A stretch of 64,000 bases of DNA from NCBI RefSeq assembly GCF_002074055.1, contig NZ_CP014619.1:1426001-1490000 (forward strand). Reading direction: 5' to 3'. The DNA comes from Frondihabitans sp. 762G35 (GTDB lineage Bacteria > Actinomycetota > Actinomycetes > Actinomycetales > Microbacteriaceae). Below the pieces are notes generated by a model. That model was not told the DNA's origin and made no database searches. It was given only the letters and a program-made list of their open reading frames with translations. Numbering within the stretch: the first letter of the stretch is position 1; each line of letters opens with the position of its first letter. Of the stretch, positions 33,649 through 43,477 are shown in pieces. The translations under genes were made by a program, and so were the position numbers.

Positions 33649-34422
33649 TCAGCTGCCGTTCGCGGCGGCGGCCGCGGTGACGTAGCGGTCGTAGCCCTCG
33701 TTCTCGAGCGTGTCGGCGAGCTCGGGGCCACCCTGCTCGGCGACACGGCCGTCGACGAAGACGTGGACGAAGTCGGGCTTGATGTACCGCAGGATGCGCG
33801 TGTAGTGGGTGATCATCAGGATGCCCAGATCGGTGGCCTGGTGGGCGCGGTTCACGCCTTCGCTGACGATCTTCAGTGCGTCGACGTCGAGGCCGGAGTC
33901 GGTCTCGTCGAGGATCGCGAACTTCGGCTTGAGGAGCTCGAGCTGCATGATCTCGTGGCGCTTCTTCTCGCCGCCCGAGAAGCCCTCGTTGACATTGCGC
34001 TCGGCGAAGCTGGGGTCCATCTTGAGGTCGCTCATGTGCGAGCGGAGGTCCTTCACCCAGGTGCGGAGCGCAGGAGCCTCGCCGTCGAGGGCGGTCTTCG
34101 CGGTCCGGAGGAAGTTCGCGACCGTGACGCCCGGGATCTCGACCGGGTACTGCATGGCCAGGAAGAGACCGGCCTTCGCGCGCTCGTCGACCGACATGTC
34201 GAGCACCTCGACGCCGTCGAGGCGGATGGAGCCGCCGTCGACCTTGTAGCGGGGGTGCCCGGCGATCGTGTAGGCGAGGGTCGACTTGCCGGAGCCGTTG
34301 GGGCCCATGACGGCGTGGATCTCACCCTTCTTGATGGTGAGGTCGACACCCTTGAGGATGGGCTTGTTGCCCTGGTCGGTGTCGATCGAGACCTGGAGGT
34401 CGCGGATTTCGAGGGTGGACAT
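33649..34422 (-). CDS. sufC: Fe-S cluster assembly ATPase SufC
   Basis: A 257-residue ABC-type ATPase that powers the SufBC2D scaffold for building Fe-S clusters in the cytoplasm. Walker A is GPNGSGKSTLAYT, the signature is FSGGEKKRHEIMQ, and Walker B is FAILDETDSGLDVDAL, a SufC-specific form. The length is standard. AGGAA lies close before the ATG. It follows the Rieske-type gene with a gap of 42 bp. Confidence 0.96.
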   Translation of the reverse strand: MSTLEIRDLQVSIDTDQGNKPILKGVDLTIKKGEIHAVMGPNGSGKSTLAYTIAGHPRYKVDGGSIRLDGVEVLDMSVDERAKAGLFLAMQYPVEIPGVTVANFLRTAKTALDGEAPALRTWVKDLRSHMSDLKMDPSFAERNVNEGFSGGEKKRHEIMQLELLKPKFAILDETDSGLDVDALKIVSEGVNRAHQATDLGILMITHYTRILRYIKPDFVHVFVDGRVAEQGGPELADTLENEGYDRYVTAAAAANGS

Positions 34423-34464
34423 CGTGTTCCTATCTGTGGCGCTGAGAAGAAATCGGGGTGCGGT

Positions 34465-34788
34465 CTACGAGGCGATGTTGACGCTCGTGTCGACGTACAC
34501 GTCGCCGTCGACGACGGAGACGGCGAAGACCGGCACGGGCTCGTAGGCGGGGAGGGTGAGCGGCTTGCCCGACGTCAGCTCGAACTTCGAGCCGTGGGCC
34601 CAGCACTCGAGGCTGTCGTCCTCGACGAAGCCCTCCGAGAGGGAGATGTCTCCGTGCGTGCAGGTGTCGCCGATGGCGTGCAGCGTTCCGGAGGAGTCGC
34701 GGACGACCGCGACGGCGACACCGTCGACGACGACCTTGATCGCCTCGGCGACGCTGACGTCGGAGTCGGAGCAGACCTTCGTCGCCAT
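34465..34788 (-). CDS. Rieske [2Fe-2S] ferredoxin-like protein in SUF operon
   Basis: A 107-residue soluble Rieske protein. The cluster ligands are in CTHGDISL (C-x-H) and CWAHG (C-x2-H), separated by the usual 15-17 residues. It resembles ferredoxin subunits of non-heme oxygenases, but its place between sufD and sufC, overlapping the sufD stop by one base, indicates a role in or after Fe-S assembly, for example electron supply. This gene position is common in actinobacteria; the function is untested as far as I know. Confidence 0.9.
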   Translation of the reverse strand: MATKVCSDSDVSVAEAIKVVVDGVAVAVVRDSSGTLHAIGDTCTHGDISLSEGFVEDDSLECWAHGSKFELTSGKPLTLPAYEPVPVFAVSVVDGDVYVDTSVNIAS

Positions 34789-36059
34789 CAGAGGGTCGCC
34801 CCGGGCTGGCTGTCGACGTAGGGCGCGCGGACCGGAGCCGTGGCTCCTGCCTGCGCTCGCGCCTCGGCGCCGTCGGTGAGCTCGGCCTCGAGGGAGGCGA
34901 TCAGTCGCTCCTGCAGGTCGGAGTCGCCGATGCGCTGGACGATCTCGCTGAGGAAGCCGAGGACGACGATGCGTCGGGCCTCCTCCTCGGGGATGCCGCG
35001 CGACTCGAGGTAGAAGAGGTGCTCGTCGTCGAACCGGCCGGTGGCGCTGGCGTGACCGGCTCCGAGGATGTCGCCGGTCTCGATCTCCAGGTTGGGGATC
35101 GAGTCGGCGCGCGTGCCCTCGGAGAGGACGAGGTTGCGGTTCTGCTCGTAGCTGTCGGTGCCGGGGGCGGTCCGCCCGATGAGGACGTCGCCGATCCAGA
35201 CGGTGCGTGCGCCCTCGCCCTGGAGCGCGCCCTTGTAGTTCACGCGGCTCTTGGTGGTCGGGGCGTCGTGGTTGACGTAGACCTGCTGCTCGAGGTGCTG
35301 GCCGGCGTCGGCGAAGTAGACGCCGTTGAGGTCGGCGTCGGCGCCCTGCTCCGCGAGGTGCGAGGAGGTGTTGACGCGCACGATCGACCCGCCGAGGCTG
35401 ACGACGAAGTGCTTGAGGACCGCGTCGCGACCGAGGCGCGCACGGTGGCTCGCGAGGTGGATCGCCTCGTCGTCCCACTCCTGGACGCTCACGACGGTGA
35501 GCTGCGCCCCCTCGTCGACGACGATCTCGACGTTCTCGACGAGGTTCGCGGGCCCGGAGTTCTGCAGGATCACGATGCTGGAGGAGTTGGCCGTCGCGTG
35601 GACGATCGTGTGACCCGCCCGGGCGCTCGTGTCGAGGCCGGACCGGCCGATCGTGATCGACGACGGCTCGTCTCCCGTCAGCGTGACGAGGAGGACGTTC
35701 TCGACGTTCGACGCGGCGTTCGCAGCGGCTTTGTCCTCCGGCGCGCCGGCCCTGCCGACGAGCTCGTGCGACGTCGACACCCACTCGACGGCGGCCCCGG
35801 GCGTCTCGCGCGCCAGGTAGGCGTAGGGCGAGCCGTCGAGGGGACCGTCGATGAGATGACGGAGGCGCGACACGGGGCTGAGCTTCCAGTCGACCTCGCG
35901 ACCCGTGACGTCGGGGAACGCGGTCGGGTCGGACGACGTGAAGCGCTCGGACCGCGTCTGCACGGGGATCCGGCTCCAGCCGCCGTCGCTGTGGGCCTTC
36001 GCGCCGTGCTGGACGGGCTCGACGAGGGGGGTCTCGGTTGCTGCGGGAGTTGCGGACAT
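34788..36059 (-). CDS. sufD: Fe-S cluster assembly protein SufD
   Basis: A 423-residue scaffold subunit that pairs with SufB and SufC. The right-handed beta-helix region is visible through repeated short hydrophobic strands from about 130, and the C-terminal block LGAGHASATGRFDDEHLFYLESRGIPEEEARRI... contains the conserved His and helix typical of SufB/SufD. Its ATG directly follows the sufB stop, with no gap. Confidence 0.95.
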   Translation of the reverse strand: MSATPAATETPLVEPVQHGAKAHSDGGWSRIPVQTRSERFTSSDPTAFPDVTGREVDWKLSPVSRLRHLIDGPLDGSPYAYLARETPGAAVEWVSTSHELVGRAGAPEDKAAANAASNVENVLLVTLTGDEPSSITIGRSGLDTSARAGHTIVHATANSSSIVILQNSGPANLVENVEIVVDEGAQLTVVSVQEWDDEAIHLASHRARLGRDAVLKHFVVSLGGSIVRVNTSSHLAEQGADADLNGVYFADAGQHLEQQVYVNHDAPTTKSRVNYKGALQGEGARTVWIGDVLIGRTAPGTDSYEQNRNLVLSEGTRADSIPNLEIETGDILGAGHASATGRFDDEHLFYLESRGIPEEEARRIVVLGFLSEIVQRIGDSDLQERLIASLEAELTDGAEARAQAGATAPVRAPYVDSQPGATL

Positions 36060-37478
36060 CTATCCGACGGATCCTTCCATGCTCATCTCGATGAGCTTGT
36101 TCAATTCGAGGGCGTACTCCATCGGGAGCTCACGGGCGATGGGCTCGATGAAGCCTCGGACGATCATGGCCATGGCCTCGTCCTCCGCCATGCCGCGCGA
36201 CATCAGGTAGAAGAGCTGCTCCTCGCTGACGCGCGAGACGGTCGCCTCGTGGCCGAGCTGCACATCGTCGACCCGGATGTCGATGGCCGGGTACGTGTCG
36301 GAGCGGGAGATGGTGTCGACGAGGAGAGCGTCGCAGCGGACCGTGTTGGCGGAGTGGTGCGCACCCTCGTCGACGCGGACCTCGCCGCGGTAACCGGCGC
36401 GGCCACCTCCGCGGGCGATCGACTTCGAGACGATCGACGACGTCGTGTACGGCGCCATGTGGATCATCTTCGCGCCGGCGTCCTGGTGCTGGCCGGGGCC
36501 GGCGAAGGCGACGGACAGGGTCTCGCCCTTGGCGTGCTCGCCGGCCAGGTAGATCGAGGGGTACTTCATCGTCACCTTGGAGCCGATGTTGCCGTCGATC
36601 CACTCCATGGTGGCGCCCTCGTGGGCGATGGCTCGCTTGGTCACGAGGTTGTAGACGTTGTTGGACCAGTTCTGGATCGTCGTGTAGCGGACGCGGGCGT
36701 TCTTCTTCACGATGATCTCGACGACGGCGGAGTGCAGCGAGTCGCTCTTGTAGATGGGAGCGGTGCAGCCCTCGATGTAGTGCACGTAGCTGCCCTCGTC
36801 GGCGATGATCAGCGTGCGCTCGAACTGGCCCATGTTCTCGGTGTTGATCCGGAAGTAGGCCTGCAGCGGGATCTCGACCCGGACGTTCTTCGGCACGTAG
36901 ACGAAGGACCCGCCGGACCAGACGGCCGTGTTGAGCGCGGCGAACTTGTTGTCGCCCGCCGGGATCACGGTGCCGAAGTACTCCTTGAACAGCTCGGGGT
37001 GCTCGCGCAGCGCCGTGTCGGTGTCCATGAAGATGACGCCCTGGGCCTCGAGGTCCTCGCGGATCTGGTGGTAGACGACCTCGGACTCGTACTGAGCCGC
37101 GACGCCGGCGACGAGGCGGTTGCGCTCCGCCTCGGGGATGCCGAGCTTCTCGTACGTGGCCTTGATGTCGTCCGGGAGCTCCTCCCAGCTGCCGGCCTGC
37201 TTCTCGGTCGAGCGCACGAAGTACTTGATGTTGTCGAAGTCGATGCCGGAGAGGTCGGCTCCCCAGGTGGGCATCGGCTTGCGCTCGAAGAGCGCGAGGC
37301 CCTTGAGGCGGTTGGCGAGCATCCACTCGGGCTCGCTCTTGAGGTTCGAGATGTCGGTGACGACCTCGGGGTTCACGCCACGGCGCGCGGACGCGCCGGC
37401 TGCATCGGAGTCGGCCCAGCCGAACTCGTACTGGCCGAGCCCTTCGAGTTCCGGTCGGTCAATCAATACGTCGGACAT
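36060..37478 (-). CDS. sufB: Fe-S cluster assembly protein SufB
   Basis: A 472-residue core scaffold of the SUF system. [41 protein letters not shown] and the C-terminal [25 protein letters not shown] are all family signatures; the Cys likely to accept sulfur is in the YIEGCTAP region. The ATG at 37478 is supported by GAGG eight bases upstream; an in-frame upstream extension is Arg-rich and not conserved-looking. This is the first gene of the operon. The SufR-type regulator gene often found upstream is absent, and ctaA is divergent instead. Confidence 0.96.
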   Translation of the reverse strand: MSDVLIDRPELEGLGQYEFGWADSDAAGASARRGVNPEVVTDISNLKSEPEWMLANRLKGLALFERKPMPTWGADLSGIDFDNIKYFVRSTEKQAGSWEELPDDIKATYEKLGIPEAERNRLVAGVAAQYESEVVYHQIREDLEAQGVIFMDTDTALREHPELFKEYFGTVIPAGDNKFAALNTAVWSGGSFVYVPKNVRVEIPLQAYFRINTENMGQFERTLIIADEGSYVHYIEGCTAPIYKSDSLHSAVVEIIVKKNARVRYTTIQNWSNNVYNLVTKRAIAHEGATMEWIDGNIGSKVTMKYPSIYLAGEHAKGETLSVAFAGPGQHQDAGAKMIHMAPYTTSSIVSKSIARGGGRAGYRGEVRVDEGAHHSANTVRCDALLVDTISRSDTYPAIDIRVDDVQLGHEATVSRVSEEQLFYLMSRGMAEDEAMAMIVRGFIEPIARELPMEYALELNKLIEMSMEGSVG

Positions 37479-37769
37479 ACCTAAACCTCTTCCTGTGTCT
37501 GACGAACGCGCTCTGCCTGAAGAACGCGAGGAACACTCGGGGCATTCCCTCTTCGGCACGACAGAGCTCGCAGCTTGCGCTGCTTAGAATCGTCGAGTAG
37601 CTCCGCTGCTCCCTCTGATGAGGGTGCAGTCGGCTGAGGCCCGTGAATGCGGCCCCGGCTGGTGGTCTCTCGACTCGGCGGTCGCCGTCGACCCGCCCGT
37701 TCCGGATGTATTCCCGAACCCCACGATTCTACAGGTCGAGGCTCGAAAAGTGACGAAGGGCAGCAATCC
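37479..37769. other. Divergent regulatory region sufB/ctaA
   Basis: A 291-bp gap with no gene. It contains a small hairpin, GCAGC-GCAA-GCTGC on the minus strand (37583-37570), with a GNRA-type loop in what would be the sufB leader, about 92 nt before the ATG. GATTCT hexamers occur on both strands, but I could not assign firm promoters. Confidence 0.5.
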
Positions 37770-38735
37770 GTGAGCAACGCACAGGCAACGGCCACCGGAC
37801 TGGTTTCGCGAGTATGGTCCTGGCTGCCCGACACCGTCGACCGCCGCGTGCGATTCCTCGCCTGGGCGTCGTTCGTCTGCCAGGTGGTGCTCATCGGCAC
37901 CGGCGGGCTCGTGCGCCTCACCGGGTCCGGACTCGGCTGCCCGACCTGGCCCCAATGCACCGACGGGTCGTTCGTCTCGACGCCGGAGATGGGCATCCAC
38001 GGGATCATCGAGTTCGGCAACCGGTTGCTCACGTTCGTGCTCGTGATCATCGTGATCGCGGCGTTCGTCAGCATCCTGCGATTCCGTCGCCAGCGGCGGG
38101 ACCTCTTCCGCCTGACCCTGATCCAGGGACTCAGCATCCCGTTCCAGGCCGTCGTCGGCGGTCTGAGCGTGCTCGCCAAGCTGAACCCGTACGTCGTCGG
38201 CTCGCACTTCGTGATCTCGATGATCCTCGTGGCCCTGACCGCGACGCTCGTCTACCGGGCCTACCGCGGGCCGCGCGGGACCTCGTCGGCGACGCCGTCG
38301 TGGTACGCCACGTTGGCTCGTGTGGCAGCGGTGTTCGTCGGGATCACGGTGGTCCTGGGCATCCTGACCACTGGTGCCGGCCCCCACGCCGGAGACGCCA
38401 ACACGCATCGCAACGGATTCGACACGACCGTCATCCAGCACGTGCACGCGATCCCGGCGTACGTGCTCTTCGCCCTGACGCTCGTGCTCGTCGTCGGGGC
38501 GCTCCGCTCCGGGCTGCCGCGACGGTTCCCGTCTCTCCTGCTCGGTGTCGAGCTGCTGCAGATCGTCGTGGGGCTCACCCAGGCGCGGACGGGACTCCCC
38601 GCCGGGCTCGTCGGCACGCACATGGTCCTGGCAGGCCTCCTCGTGGGGGCGATGACGGCGGTCGTGCTGACGCTGCGGGCTGACGCCGACCTGACGAAGC
38701 CGGTGCCCGAGGCGGCGGAGGTCGCTGCGGCCTGA
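37770..38735 (+). CDS. ctaA: Heme A synthase (COX15/CtaA family)
   Basis: A 321-residue membrane enzyme that oxidises heme O to heme A for the aa3 cytochrome oxidase. About eight helices are visible. Conserved features are GGLVRLTGSGLGCPTWPQC near helix 1, IEFGNRLLT, and His-bearing segments HFVISM, VIQHVHA and GTHMVLA that ligate hemes. The GTG at 37770 has AAGGG about nine bases upstream. It converges with ctaB, the preceding enzyme of the same pathway, across a repeat-containing gap. Confidence 0.95.
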   Translation: MSNAQATATGLVSRVWSWLPDTVDRRVRFLAWASFVCQVVLIGTGGLVRLTGSGLGCPTWPQCTDGSFVSTPEMGIHGIIEFGNRLLTFVLVIIVIAAFVSILRFRRQRRDLFRLTLIQGLSIPFQAVVGGLSVLAKLNPYVVGSHFVISMILVALTATLVYRAYRGPRGTSSATPSWYATLARVAAVFVGITVVLGILTTGAGPHAGDANTHRNGFDTTVIQHVHAIPAYVLFALTLVLVVGALRSGLPRRFPSLLLGVELLQIVVGLTQARTGLPAGLVGTHMVLAGLLVGAMTAVVLTLRADADLTKPVPEAAEVAAA

Positions 38736-38766
38736 CGTTCGGCGGCGCGCCGAGGGACCGCAGGAT

Positions 38767-38949
38767 GTGAGACTCCACGTTTGGCCACGCCGGGCGAAGG
38801 TGAGTGGCGTGTCGTGGAGTCTCGCCGGGGGCGTGGGCGCAGCGCGCGCGGGATTGCGTGACGTGAGACTCCGCGTTTGGCCACGCCGGGCGAAGGCGAG
38901 TGGCGTGTCGTGGAGTCTCGCCGGGGGCGTGGGCGCAGCGCGCGCGCGG
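38767..38949. repeat. Two 96-bp palindromic repeats (same family as 7762-8382)
   Basis: Units start at 38767 and 38863 (period 96 bp). Each reads GTGAGACTCC(A/G)CGTTTGG, later GGCGTGTCGTGGAGTCTCG. In unit 1 GAGACTCCAC (38769-38778) pairs perfectly with GTGGAGTCTC (38814-38823). Compared with the array at 7762 the sequence matches at the conserved ACTCCACGTTT-GCCACG and GTGGAGTCTCGC positions. It lies between convergent ctaA and ctaB. Confidence 0.9.
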
Positions 38950-38960
38950 GGTGGAGCTGC

Positions 38961-39896
38961 CTAGAAGGGCAGGAGCGGGTCGATCCCGACCGCGAGGAAG
39001 ATCAGCGTCAGATACGTGATCGACGAGTGGAAGACCCTCATCGGCTGCACCTCGGCGACGTGCTGGATGGCACGACCGTAGAGGCGGTGCGACTCCCAGA
39101 TGAACCAGGCCCCGCTCGCCACGGCGACCGCCGTGTAGACGACTCCCATGTGCGCGACCGGCACGAGCAGCAGCGAGCACGCGACGGTGGCCCACGCGTA
39201 GAGGATCACCTGGAGGCCGACGTGGGCGCGACCGCGGACGACGGCCAGCATCGGCACGTTGACCGACGCGTAGTCGTCGCGGTAGCGCATCGACAGCGGC
39301 CAGTAGTGCGGCGGGGTCCAGAGGAAGATGACGAGGAACAGGATGACCGGGGCCCAGGTGAGCGACCCGGTGACGGCCGCCCAGCCGATGAGGACCGGCA
39401 TGCATCCGGCGATGCCGCCCCAGACGATGTTCTGCGGGGTGCGGCGCTTGAGCCAGAGCGTGTAGACGAAGACGTAGAAGAGGATGGCGCCGAGCGACAG
39501 GGCGGCGGAGAGCGGGTTGACCGTGAACCAGAGCCAGACGATCGAGGCGACGCCGATGACGTAGGCGAACACGAGAGCCTCGCGATCGCTGACGTCGCCC
39601 GTGACGAGCGCGCGATCCTTGGTGCGCTTCATGATGCGGTCGATGTCGCGGTCGATGTAGCAGTTGAACGCGGAGGCGGAGCCGGCGCTCAGGGCGCCGC
39701 CGATCAGCGTCGCCGCGATGAGCCAGAGATTGGGCACGCCGCCCTGGGCGAGGAACATCGTCGGAGCGGTCGTGACGAGCAGGAGCTCCATGACCCGGGG
39801 CTTGGTGAGGGAGACGTACGCACGGACCTTGCGTTTGACGCCGATGCGGGCTCGACCCGCTTCGGGGCCGGAGCGAGTGTCGAGTGCAGCAGTCAT
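38961..39896 (-). CDS. ctaB: Protoheme IX farnesyltransferase (heme O synthase)
   Basis: A 311-residue UbiA-family membrane prenyltransferase that farnesylates heme B. The first Asp-rich motif is [20 protein letters not shown], and the second region is [36 protein letters not shown] is the family start. About nine helices are visible. The ATG at 39896 is chosen because AGAGGA lies just before it; the long upstream open frame is Arg-rich shadow. It works with CtaA to make heme A and is divergent from tkt. Confidence 0.95.
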   Translation of the reverse strand: MTAALDTRSGPEAGRARIGVKRKVRAYVSLTKPRVMELLLVTTAPTMFLAQGGVPNLWLIAATLIGGALSAGSASAFNCYIDRDIDRIMKRTKDRALVTGDVSDREALVFAYVIGVASIVWLWFTVNPLSAALSLGAILFYVFVYTLWLKRRTPQNIVWGGIAGCMPVLIGWAAVTGSLTWAPVILFLVIFLWTPPHYWPLSMRYRDDYASVNVPMLAVVRGRAHVGLQVILYAWATVACSLLLVPVAHMGVVYTAVAVASGAWFIWESHRLYGRAIQHVAEVQPMRVFHSSITYLTLIFLAVGIDPLLPF

Positions 39897-40223
39897 ACGT
39901 CCTCTGGGAAACGGGCCCCGGAGTGGGGCGGGCGGCCGTCGGAGAGCCCGACCTCGGCCTTGGCAGAGTCTAAACGATGAATGTCTACGCTCACGGCGAT
40001 AAGCACGACGTCGAGCGGACGGCGGAACCCGGTACCTCCCTATACTGGCAGGTGCTTGCCAGTTGCAGCACCCGGGCGCCGACCTCACTGATCGTGTCGA
40101 TGTCGCCCTAGACGCATGTCTGCAGCGGGGCCGATAAGCCTGAGTCGACGGAGCCTCGGCAGGCGCCATGTCAGTGCGGGGGCGAAACCCGTGCTATCTC
40201 GCATCAAGAAGGGTCATCTTCAA
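39897..40223. other. Divergent leader region ctaB/tkt
   Basis: A 327-bp region without a recognised gene. It holds a good -10 TATACT at 40041-40046 with an overlapping inverted repeat, then about 170 bp of tkt leader. The leader contains short complementary segments, e.g. GCCT-CGGC-AGGC and GGG-GCGAAA-CCC, that could fold but match no riboswitch I know. The last 25 bases before the tkt GTG are distinctly AT-richer than the surroundings. Confidence 0.5.
40041..40063 (+). promoter_or_regulatory. tkt promoter -10 with overlapping inverted repeat (candidate operator)
   Basis: TATACT (40041-40046) is the best -10 in the region. ACTGGCA (40044-40050), GGTGCT and TGCCAGT (40057-40063) form a perfect 7-bp inverted repeat that shares three bases with the hexamer and covers the expected transcription start. 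A repressor bound here would block initiation of the pentose phosphate operon. The regulator is unknown. No good -35 was found. Confidence 0.5.
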
Positions 40224-42317
40224 GTGGCAGATCTGCAATGGGAATCCATTGACAACAAGGCGGTCAACACGGTTCGCGTCCTCGCGGCCGATGCGGTGGA
40301 GAAGGTGGGAAACGGCCACCCCGGAACGGCGATGAGCCTGGCACCCGCTGCCTATCTCCTCTTCCAGAAGGTCATGCGGCGTGACCCCAGCGACAGCACC
40401 TGGATCGGTCGCGACCGGTTCATCCTCTCCGTCGGGCACTCCTCGCTCACGCAGTACATCCAGTTCTACCTCGGCGGCTACGGCCTCGAGCTCGAGGACC
40501 TCGAGGCGCTCCGCACGTGGGGCTCCAAGACCCCGGGCCACCCCGAGTTCGGCCACACCGACGGCGTCGAGATCACGACCGGCCCGCTCGGCCAGGGTCT
40601 CGCCAGCTCCGTGGGCATGGCGTACGCGGCACGCTTCGAGCGCGGTCTCTTCGACCCCGAGGCTCCTGCCGGTACCAGCCCCTTCGATCACTTCGTCTAC
40701 GTGATCGCCGGCGACGGCGACATGCAGGAGGGCGTGACCAGCGAGGCCGCGTCCCTCGCGGGCCACCAGCAGCTCGGCAACCTCATCGCGATCTACGACT
40801 CCAACCAGATCTCGATCGAGGACGACACCAACATCGCCTTCACCGAGGACGTCCACAAGCGCTTCGAGGCCTACGACTGGGACGTCCAGGTCGTCGACTG
40901 GAAGAAGACCGGCGAGTACGTCGAAGACGTGCAGGAGCTCAACGACGCCATCGACCGCGCCAAGGGCGTGACCGACAAGCCGTCGCTCATCATCCTGAAG
41001 ACGATCATCGCGTGGCCCTCCCCCACCAAGCAGAACTCCGGCAAGTCGCACGGCTCCGCCCTGGGTGCCGAGGAGATCGCCGCGCTCAAGCGCGTCGTCG
41101 GCTTCGACCCCGACAAGTCGTTCGACGTCGACCCGGAGGTGCTCGAGCACACCCGCAAGGCCGTCGAGCGCGGCCAGGCGCAGCACGCCGAGTGGAACGC
41201 CCGTCTCGACGAGTGGGCTGCGGCCAACCCCGAGAAGAAGGTCCTCCTCGACCGGATCCTCGCGGGCGACCTGCCCGAGGGCCTCGCAGAAGCCCTCCCG
41301 GTCTTCGAGCCCGGCAAGGACGTCTCGACCCGAGCCGCCTCCGGCAAGGTCATCAACGCCATCGCCGGCGTCGTCCCCGAGTTCTGGGGCGGATCGGCCG
41401 ACCTCGCCGAGTCGAACCTCACGACGATCACGAACGCGCAGTCGTTCGTGCCGACCGAGTGGTCGACTCACGAGTGGACGGGCAACCCCTACGGACGCGT
41501 CCTCCACTTCGGGATCCGGGAGCACGCCATGGGTGCGATCCTCAACGGCATCGCCCTCCACGGCAACACGCGCCCGTTCGGCGGCACGTTCCTGATCTTC
41601 AGCGACTACATGCGCCCCGCGGTCCGCCTGGCGGCCCTGATGAAGTCGCCGGTCACCTACGTCTGGACCCACGACTCCGTGGCGCTCGGCGAGGACGGCC
41701 CGACCCACCAGCCGGTCGAGCAGCTCGCCGCCCTCCGCGCGATCCCGGGGCTCGACATCGTGCGTCCCGCCGACGCCAACGAGACCGCCTACGCCTGGCT
41801 CACCATCCTGCAGCGTCACTCCGGCCCCGCCGGTCTCGCGCTCAGCCGCCAGAACCTCCCCGTGTTCGAGCGCGGCGACGGCGACGCCGAGGGCGAGACC
41901 TTCGCGTCGGCCAAGAACGTCGCCAAGGGCGCCTACGTCCTCGCCGAGGCCCCGGGCGGAACGCCCGACGTCCTCCTCATCGCCACCGGCAGCGAGGTCC
42001 AGATCGCCGTCGAGGCCCGCGAGGTCCTGCGCGGCGAGGGCATCAACGCCCGCGTCGTCTCGGCCCCGTCGCTCGAGTGGTTCGACGAGCAGAGCGCCGA
42101 ATACCGCGAGTCGGTCCTCCCCGCCGGCGTCAAGGCGCGCGTCTCCATCGAGGCCGCCGTGTCGATGTCCTGGAAGGGCATCGTCGGTGACGCCGGACGC
42201 AGCGTCTCGATCGAGCACTTCGGTGCCTCGGCCGACTACAAGACCCTGTACGAGAAGTTCGGGATCACCACGGAAGCCGCCGTCGCCGCGGCCAAGGATT
42301 CGCTGGCCGCTCTCTGA
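40224..42317 (+). CDS. tkt: Transketolase
   Basis: A 697-residue thiamine diphosphate enzyme that moves two-carbon units between pentose and glycolytic sugars. [14 protein letters not shown] carries the conserved N-terminal His. [20 protein letters not shown] followed by [12 protein letters not shown] is the GDG...N cofactor motif. The C-terminal [20 protein letters not shown] is the Pyr-domain signature. The GTG at 40224 is chosen because the product then begins with the usual ADLQWE...[11 protein letters not shown]; an upstream in-frame ATG at 40116 would add 36 unlikely residues. It heads the operon tkt-tal-pgi-zwf-opcA-pgl. Confidence 0.96.
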   Translation: MADLQWESIDNKAVNTVRVLAADAVEKVGNGHPGTAMSLAPAAYLLFQKVMRRDPSDSTWIGRDRFILSVGHSSLTQYIQFYLGGYGLELEDLEALRTWGSKTPGHPEFGHTDGVEITTGPLGQGLASSVGMAYAARFERGLFDPEAPAGTSPFDHFVYVIAGDGDMQEGVTSEAASLAGHQQLGNLIAIYDSNQISIEDDTNIAFTEDVHKRFEAYDWDVQVVDWKKTGEYVEDVQELNDAIDRAKGVTDKPSLIILKTIIAWPSPTKQNSGKSHGSALGAEEIAALKRVVGFDPDKSFDVDPEVLEHTRKAVERGQAQHAEWNARLDEWAAANPEKKVLLDRILAGDLPEGLAEALPVFEPGKDVSTRAASGKVINAIAGVVPEFWGGSADLAESNLTTITNAQSFVPTEWSTHEWTGNPYGRVLHFGIREHAMGAILNGIALHGNTRPFGGTFLIFSDYMRPAVRLAALMKSPVTYVWTHDSVALGEDGPTHQPVEQLAALRAIPGLDIVRPADANETAYAWLTILQRHSGPAGLALSRQNLPVFERGDGDAEGETFASAKNVAKGAYVLAEAPGGTPDVLLIATGSEVQIAVEAREVLRGEGINARVVSAPSLEWFDEQSAEYRESVLPAGVKARVSIEAAVSMSWKGIVGDAGRSVSIEHFGASADYKTLYEKFGITTEAAVAAAKDSLAAL

Positions 42318-42349
42318 GCGCCCGGCCAGTACAGAAGGTAACGACACAC

Positions 42350-43477
42350 ATGACCGACACATCCACCTCCACCCCCACCCCCACCGCAGAGCTCTCGGCC
42401 GCGGGCGTCAGCATCTGGCTCGACGACCTGTCGCGCGAGCGCATCAAGGCCGAGGGCCTCCAGAAGCTGATCGCCGAGCGGAACGTCGTCGGCGTCACCA
42501 CGAACCCGACCATCTTCGCGTCGGCTCTCGCCAAGGGCGAGGCCTACGACGAGCAGGTCGCCGAGCTCGCCAAGGCCGGCACCGGGGTCACCGATGCCGT
42601 CTTCGAGATCACGACTGACGACGTCGCCGACGCGTGCATCGTCTTCAAGCCGATCTACGACGCCACCGCCGGCTACGACGGCCGCGTGTCGATCGAGGTC
42701 GAGCCCGGCCTCGCCCACGACGCCGCCGGGACCATCGAGCAGGCGAAGAGCCTGTTCACGAAGGTCGACCGCGAGAACGTCCTCATCAAGATCCCCGCGA
42801 CCGTCGAGGGACTCGAGGCCATCACCGCCGTCATCGCCGAGGGCATCAGCGTCAACGTCACGCTGATCTTCTCGCTCGAGCGCTACCGCGCCGTGATCAA
42901 CGCCTACCTGACCGGTCTCGAGCAGGCCAAGGCCGCGGGCAAGGACCTCACGAAGATCCACTCCGTCGCCTCGTTCTTCGTGTCGCGCGTCGACACCGAG
43001 ATCGACAAGCGCCTCGACGCGATCGGCACGGACGAGGCCAAGGCCCTGAAGTCGAAGGCCGGCGTCGCGAACGCCCAGCTCGCCTACCAGGTGTACCAGC
43101 AGGCCTTCGAGACCGAGCGCGCCCAGGGCCTCATCGCCGCCGGCGCCAACAAGCAGCGCCCGCTGTGGGCGTCCACCGGCGTGAAGGACCCCGCGGTCCT
43201 CGACACGACGTACGTCGTCGAGCTCGTCGCGGCCGACGTCGTCAACACGATGCCGGAGAAGACCCTCGAGGCCACCTTCGACCACGGCGTCATCGCCGGC
43301 GACACCATCACCGGGTCCTACGCGAAGGCCAACGAGGTCATGGACGCCATCGCGGCCCAGGGCGTCTCCTACGACGAGGTGACCGCGGCTCTCGAGTCCG
43401 AGGGCGTCGAGAAGTTCATCGTCTCCTGGAACGAACTGCTGGACACCGTCACGGCCGCTCTGGAGGCCGCCAAGTGA
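42350..43477 (+). CDS. tal: Transaldolase
   Basis: A 375-residue Schiff-base enzyme of the non-oxidative pentose phosphate branch. The catalytic Lys147 lies in [12 protein letters not shown], and [14 protein letters not shown] is the N-terminal signature. The size fits the longer actinobacterial/cyanobacterial transaldolase group. AGAAGG lies about 11 bases before the ATG. The stop overlaps the pgi GTG by four bases. Confidence 0.96.
   Translation: MTDTSTSTPTPTAELSAAGVSIWLDDLSRERIKAEGLQKLIAERNVVGVTTNPTIFASALAKGEAYDEQVAELAKAGTGVTDAVFEITTDDVADACIVFKPIYDATAGYDGRVSIEVEPGLAHDAAGTIEQAKSLFTKVDRENVLIKIPATVEGLEAITAVIAEGISVNVTLIFSLERYRAVINAYLTGLEQAKAAGKDLTKIHSVASFFVSRVDTEIDKRLDAIGTDEAKALKSKAGVANAQLAYQVYQQAFETERAQGLIAAGANKQRPLWASTGVKDPAVLDTTYVVELVAADVVNTMPEKTLEATFDHGVIAGDTITGSYAKANEVMDAIAAQGVSYDEVTAALESEGVEKFIVSWNELLDTVTAALEAAK

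Noticed and set aside
40047-40060. Sigma-54-like -24/-12 element (TGGCA...TTGC) upstream of tkt
   Set aside because: The spacing is one base short of the consensus, the bases are explained by the inverted repeat, and actinobacteria generally lack sigma 54.
40116-40223. 36-residue N-terminal extension of transketolase from ATG 40116
   Set aside because: There is no ribosome site, the composition is non-protein-like with AT-rich codons near the end, and transketolase normally starts at the ADLQWE block.
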